64,000 bases of DNA, taken from NCBI GenBank assembly GCA_920105805.1, contig CAKKTI010000086.1, forward strand, positions 1 through 64,000. Reading direction: 5' to 3'. Below are positions 61,909-64,000 of the stretch, in pieces; within the stretch, counting starts at the first letter, position 1; each line of letters opens with the position of its first letter. A program made the position numbers and the translations under genes. The notes below the pieces were generated by a model. That model was not told the DNA's origin. It made no database searches and saw only the letters and a program-made list of their open reading frames with translations. This DNA is from Condylostoma magnum (Eukaryota; Ciliophora; Heterotrichea; Heterotrichida; Condylostomatidae).

Positions 61909-62252
61909 ATTAATTAAGTATTTATAAAGAGATTTATTTAATATACTTTAAATAAAGGCCTAATAGTTTACATATTAAAATAAGAGTATAATTTTACGTA
62001 TTTGTTCTATAATACAACACCTAGTTATCCATAGCTATTTGACTATGGATATGTCATACTTTGTTTTATATAAATTTAGTAAAATTATTCAGTACAAACT
62101 TATCTTTATATTATGCATAATCTCAATCTATTCACTTACCAACCTAACAAAAACCTTAAACTTATAATTTGATAAAGTTTAAACAACAATTAAGTAATTG
62201 TATAGTTTAAATCTCTAAAAAATAACTCCTAAAATAAATCTATATTTTTAAA
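61909..62252. other. Intergenic
   Basis: 344 bp of AT-rich sequence upstream of the last gene, with one hairpin at 62026-62051. No gene seen. Confidence 0.5.
62026..62051. repeat. Hairpin, 9-bp stem
   Basis: TATCCATAG and CTATGGATA are exact reverse complements separated by 8 nt. Confidence 0.7.
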
Positions 62253-64000
62253 ATGATAGTAAAAGGACCAGTCCAGAAGACATTTGAGGTATTCTTTGCT
62301 TATAGTATACCAAGTAGCTAGAGAAATCAAGTAGAATTTCGCTTATAATCAACTTAAAACGATATTTAGGACTTGAAAGAATTAGTATGATATGGAACTT
62401 AACATTATGATATAGTTGTGTATCATGCAGAATTCTAAATGAAGTATAAAGATCATCTTTAATTTGAGCTAAAATGCAGATATGATAATAACTTACATAC
62501 TAACAAATAGGCGAAATTCAAGATTAATTCAGATATCCACTTTATATTTCCAAAATTTTATTACTTTATCCATAACCCATTATTTTCTAAAAGTAGTTAA
62601 GCACCTGGATCTGCATGATAGCCTTATGAAGAGATATTGAAGATCTATTTTAATTGAATAGCTAAATCAAATAGTTGTAATCCCAGCAAATACTATGAAG
62701 CTCTTCATTAGCAAGCAAAAAGCGACATTAAAAGTTTCTACGATTCAAAAAAACTATTTAAGTTATTCAATTAAAATCTTTAAGAAATTCCTAACCCAAC
62801 TACTACTTTATGAATATTAGTCTACTTAGATAGCTTAGATTATCGAATTGATTTTACTTTAAGTGAAGAATTATTAGCTAAAGTTTGAAACTCTATTTCT
62901 AATCATTAGATTATATTGGATGAGATACTAGAAAAGCAAATTTATGAAATAATGAAGACTTTATCAAGATTTTTTATATATTTCATCTAAAGTAACAGCG
63001 CAATTCAAAGTTTAGATATTATAGAAAAGGTTCTCTAGTATAATCAAGCATTTATTAAACAATTTACTGGCGCATTCAATCAGTTACTATTGCCAATAGA
63101 TGCTTCAAATTAAACTATATCCCAAATTAAAAAACTGAATGCTTTTGTAAGTATGATTGTAAGCTAAGCTAGCTAATAAGCTAAATAATTTTTAAGTAGG
63201 ATTTGAAGTTTAAATGTAGATTATGATTTAAGGGTCATGGTTATCATTTAGTTTGAGAAACTATTAAAAAATAATAAGTAATAATTAGATTAATCCTTCT
63301 AGTATTAAATCAATAGGTATCTTAATAATAGTCAATTTAATTTACATCATTTTAATCATTTTATTGAATTGATATAATCTTTTGGTTAAGACTTAGAAGA
63401 TTCTATTCTACAATATTATAAAATTTATTTTAGATAAATGATCTCACATAATGATAATTTTACAAGTTTAGATCAATTTTAACGTACACTTCAGATAATA
63501 AATGATTAAAGAAGAATGAAGCTGATAGAGTTTAGCAAAATCAAATTTATAAACAATTACTATTGGCGAATACTACGGTACAGTCTTTAAGAATTAAGAT
63601 TACTTTGAAAAGATGATCAGAAAGCTTTACAAACACTATTGTAAAACATGAGAATCTCATACCCAACATCATGCAGTACTTAATGATATTAGGAATAGTT
63701 CTTTAAAGATATTTTAAATAAAATAAGAGGGCTTGATTAAAATGATTAACAGGCTTGTTTCGATATCTTCATGGAAATTTGAGCTAAAAAATAAAACATA
63801 AAGCTAGCTTAACTGCTTGATTTTGTAACACTTATAGAAGCTGACTTTAAGGAACTCAAACAACTATTCAAAAATTACTTGATAGAAAAAACTGAATAAA
63901 TAGATCCTCGAGATTAAAAAGAGTTTTTAGCACAACTGACTACTAAACAATAAAAATAATAAAGATCTGAAATTCTATAATGTATACACAACGAGCTTTT
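62253..64000 (+). CDS. 5' part of a large hypothetical protein (3' truncated)
   Basis: At least 582 codons, still open at the window edge. It starts MIVKGPVQKTFEVFFAYSIP. The body is mostly helical and rich in Gln, Asn, Leu and aromatic residues, with no clear motif (NYLIEKTEQ, LIEADFKELKQLFKNYL near the end). Several TGA codons fit Trp (VWYGTQ, IYFNWIAK, FMEIWAKK). No family was recognised. Confidence 0.6.

Overview
The window is nuclear (macronuclear-type) DNA of a ciliate that reads all three classical stop codons as sense. Conserved proteins stay in frame only if TAA and TAG are glutamine and TGA is tryptophan. Yet natural C-termini, tight gene spacing and downstream start codons show that TAA, TAG and TGA all also end genes here. 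That context-dependent code is the one known from the heterotrich Condylostoma (NCBI table 28). Introns of exactly 16 nt, a heterotrich habit, support this; the organism call is inference. Automatic ORF callers break these genes at every Gln and Trp, so the models below were built by reading through and choosing stops by homology, spacing and codon texture. Several 3' ends therefore have stated alternatives.

The layout is extremely compact: about 49 protein genes in 64 kb, few introns, no RNA genes recognised. Divergent neighbours often have start codons 6-60 bp apart; convergent neighbours have stops 1-30 bp apart, and one pair overlaps.

1-8.4 kb: end of a membrane protein, a pseudokinase with two cyclic-nucleotide domains, a huge Cys-rich membrane protein and an RNF114-like ubiquitin ligase. 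8.4-15.6 kb: IQ protein, RING-H2 protein, SMC4 of condensin, a TPGS1-like tubulin polyglutamylase subunit and a small membrane protein. 15.6-24.2 kb: MAP kinase kinase, EF-hand protein, double FHA protein, MOK kinase, SLC35F-type transporter, poly(A)-binding protein, a coiled-coil protein and centrin. 24.2-31 kb: an unknown protein, a PH plus papain-like protein, and several small or ciliate-type proteins including a large EF-hand protein. 31-42 kb: MORN protein, CCP5-like tubulin deglutamylase, coiled-coil and EF-hand proteins, mitochondrial calcium uniporter, Cys-rich surface protein and VPS9 Rab GEF. 42-53 kb: ABCC transporter, amidinotransferase, KDM4-type demethylase, SAM50, a coiled-coil protein and a gamma-carbonic-anhydrase-like protein. 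53-64 kb: STIL/Ana2-like centriole protein, DP transcription factor, RBBP4-type WD40 protein, a BIG-type Arf GEF and the start of an unknown gene.

Functionally the window mixes cilium and basal-body genes (centrin, MOK, STIL-like, TPGS1-like, CCP5), chromosome and chromatin genes (SMC4, KDM4-like, RBBP4-like, DP), mitochondrial genes (MCU, SAM50, gamma-CA-like) and signalling or trafficking genes. No operons, CRISPR arrays, transposons or telomeres were seen.
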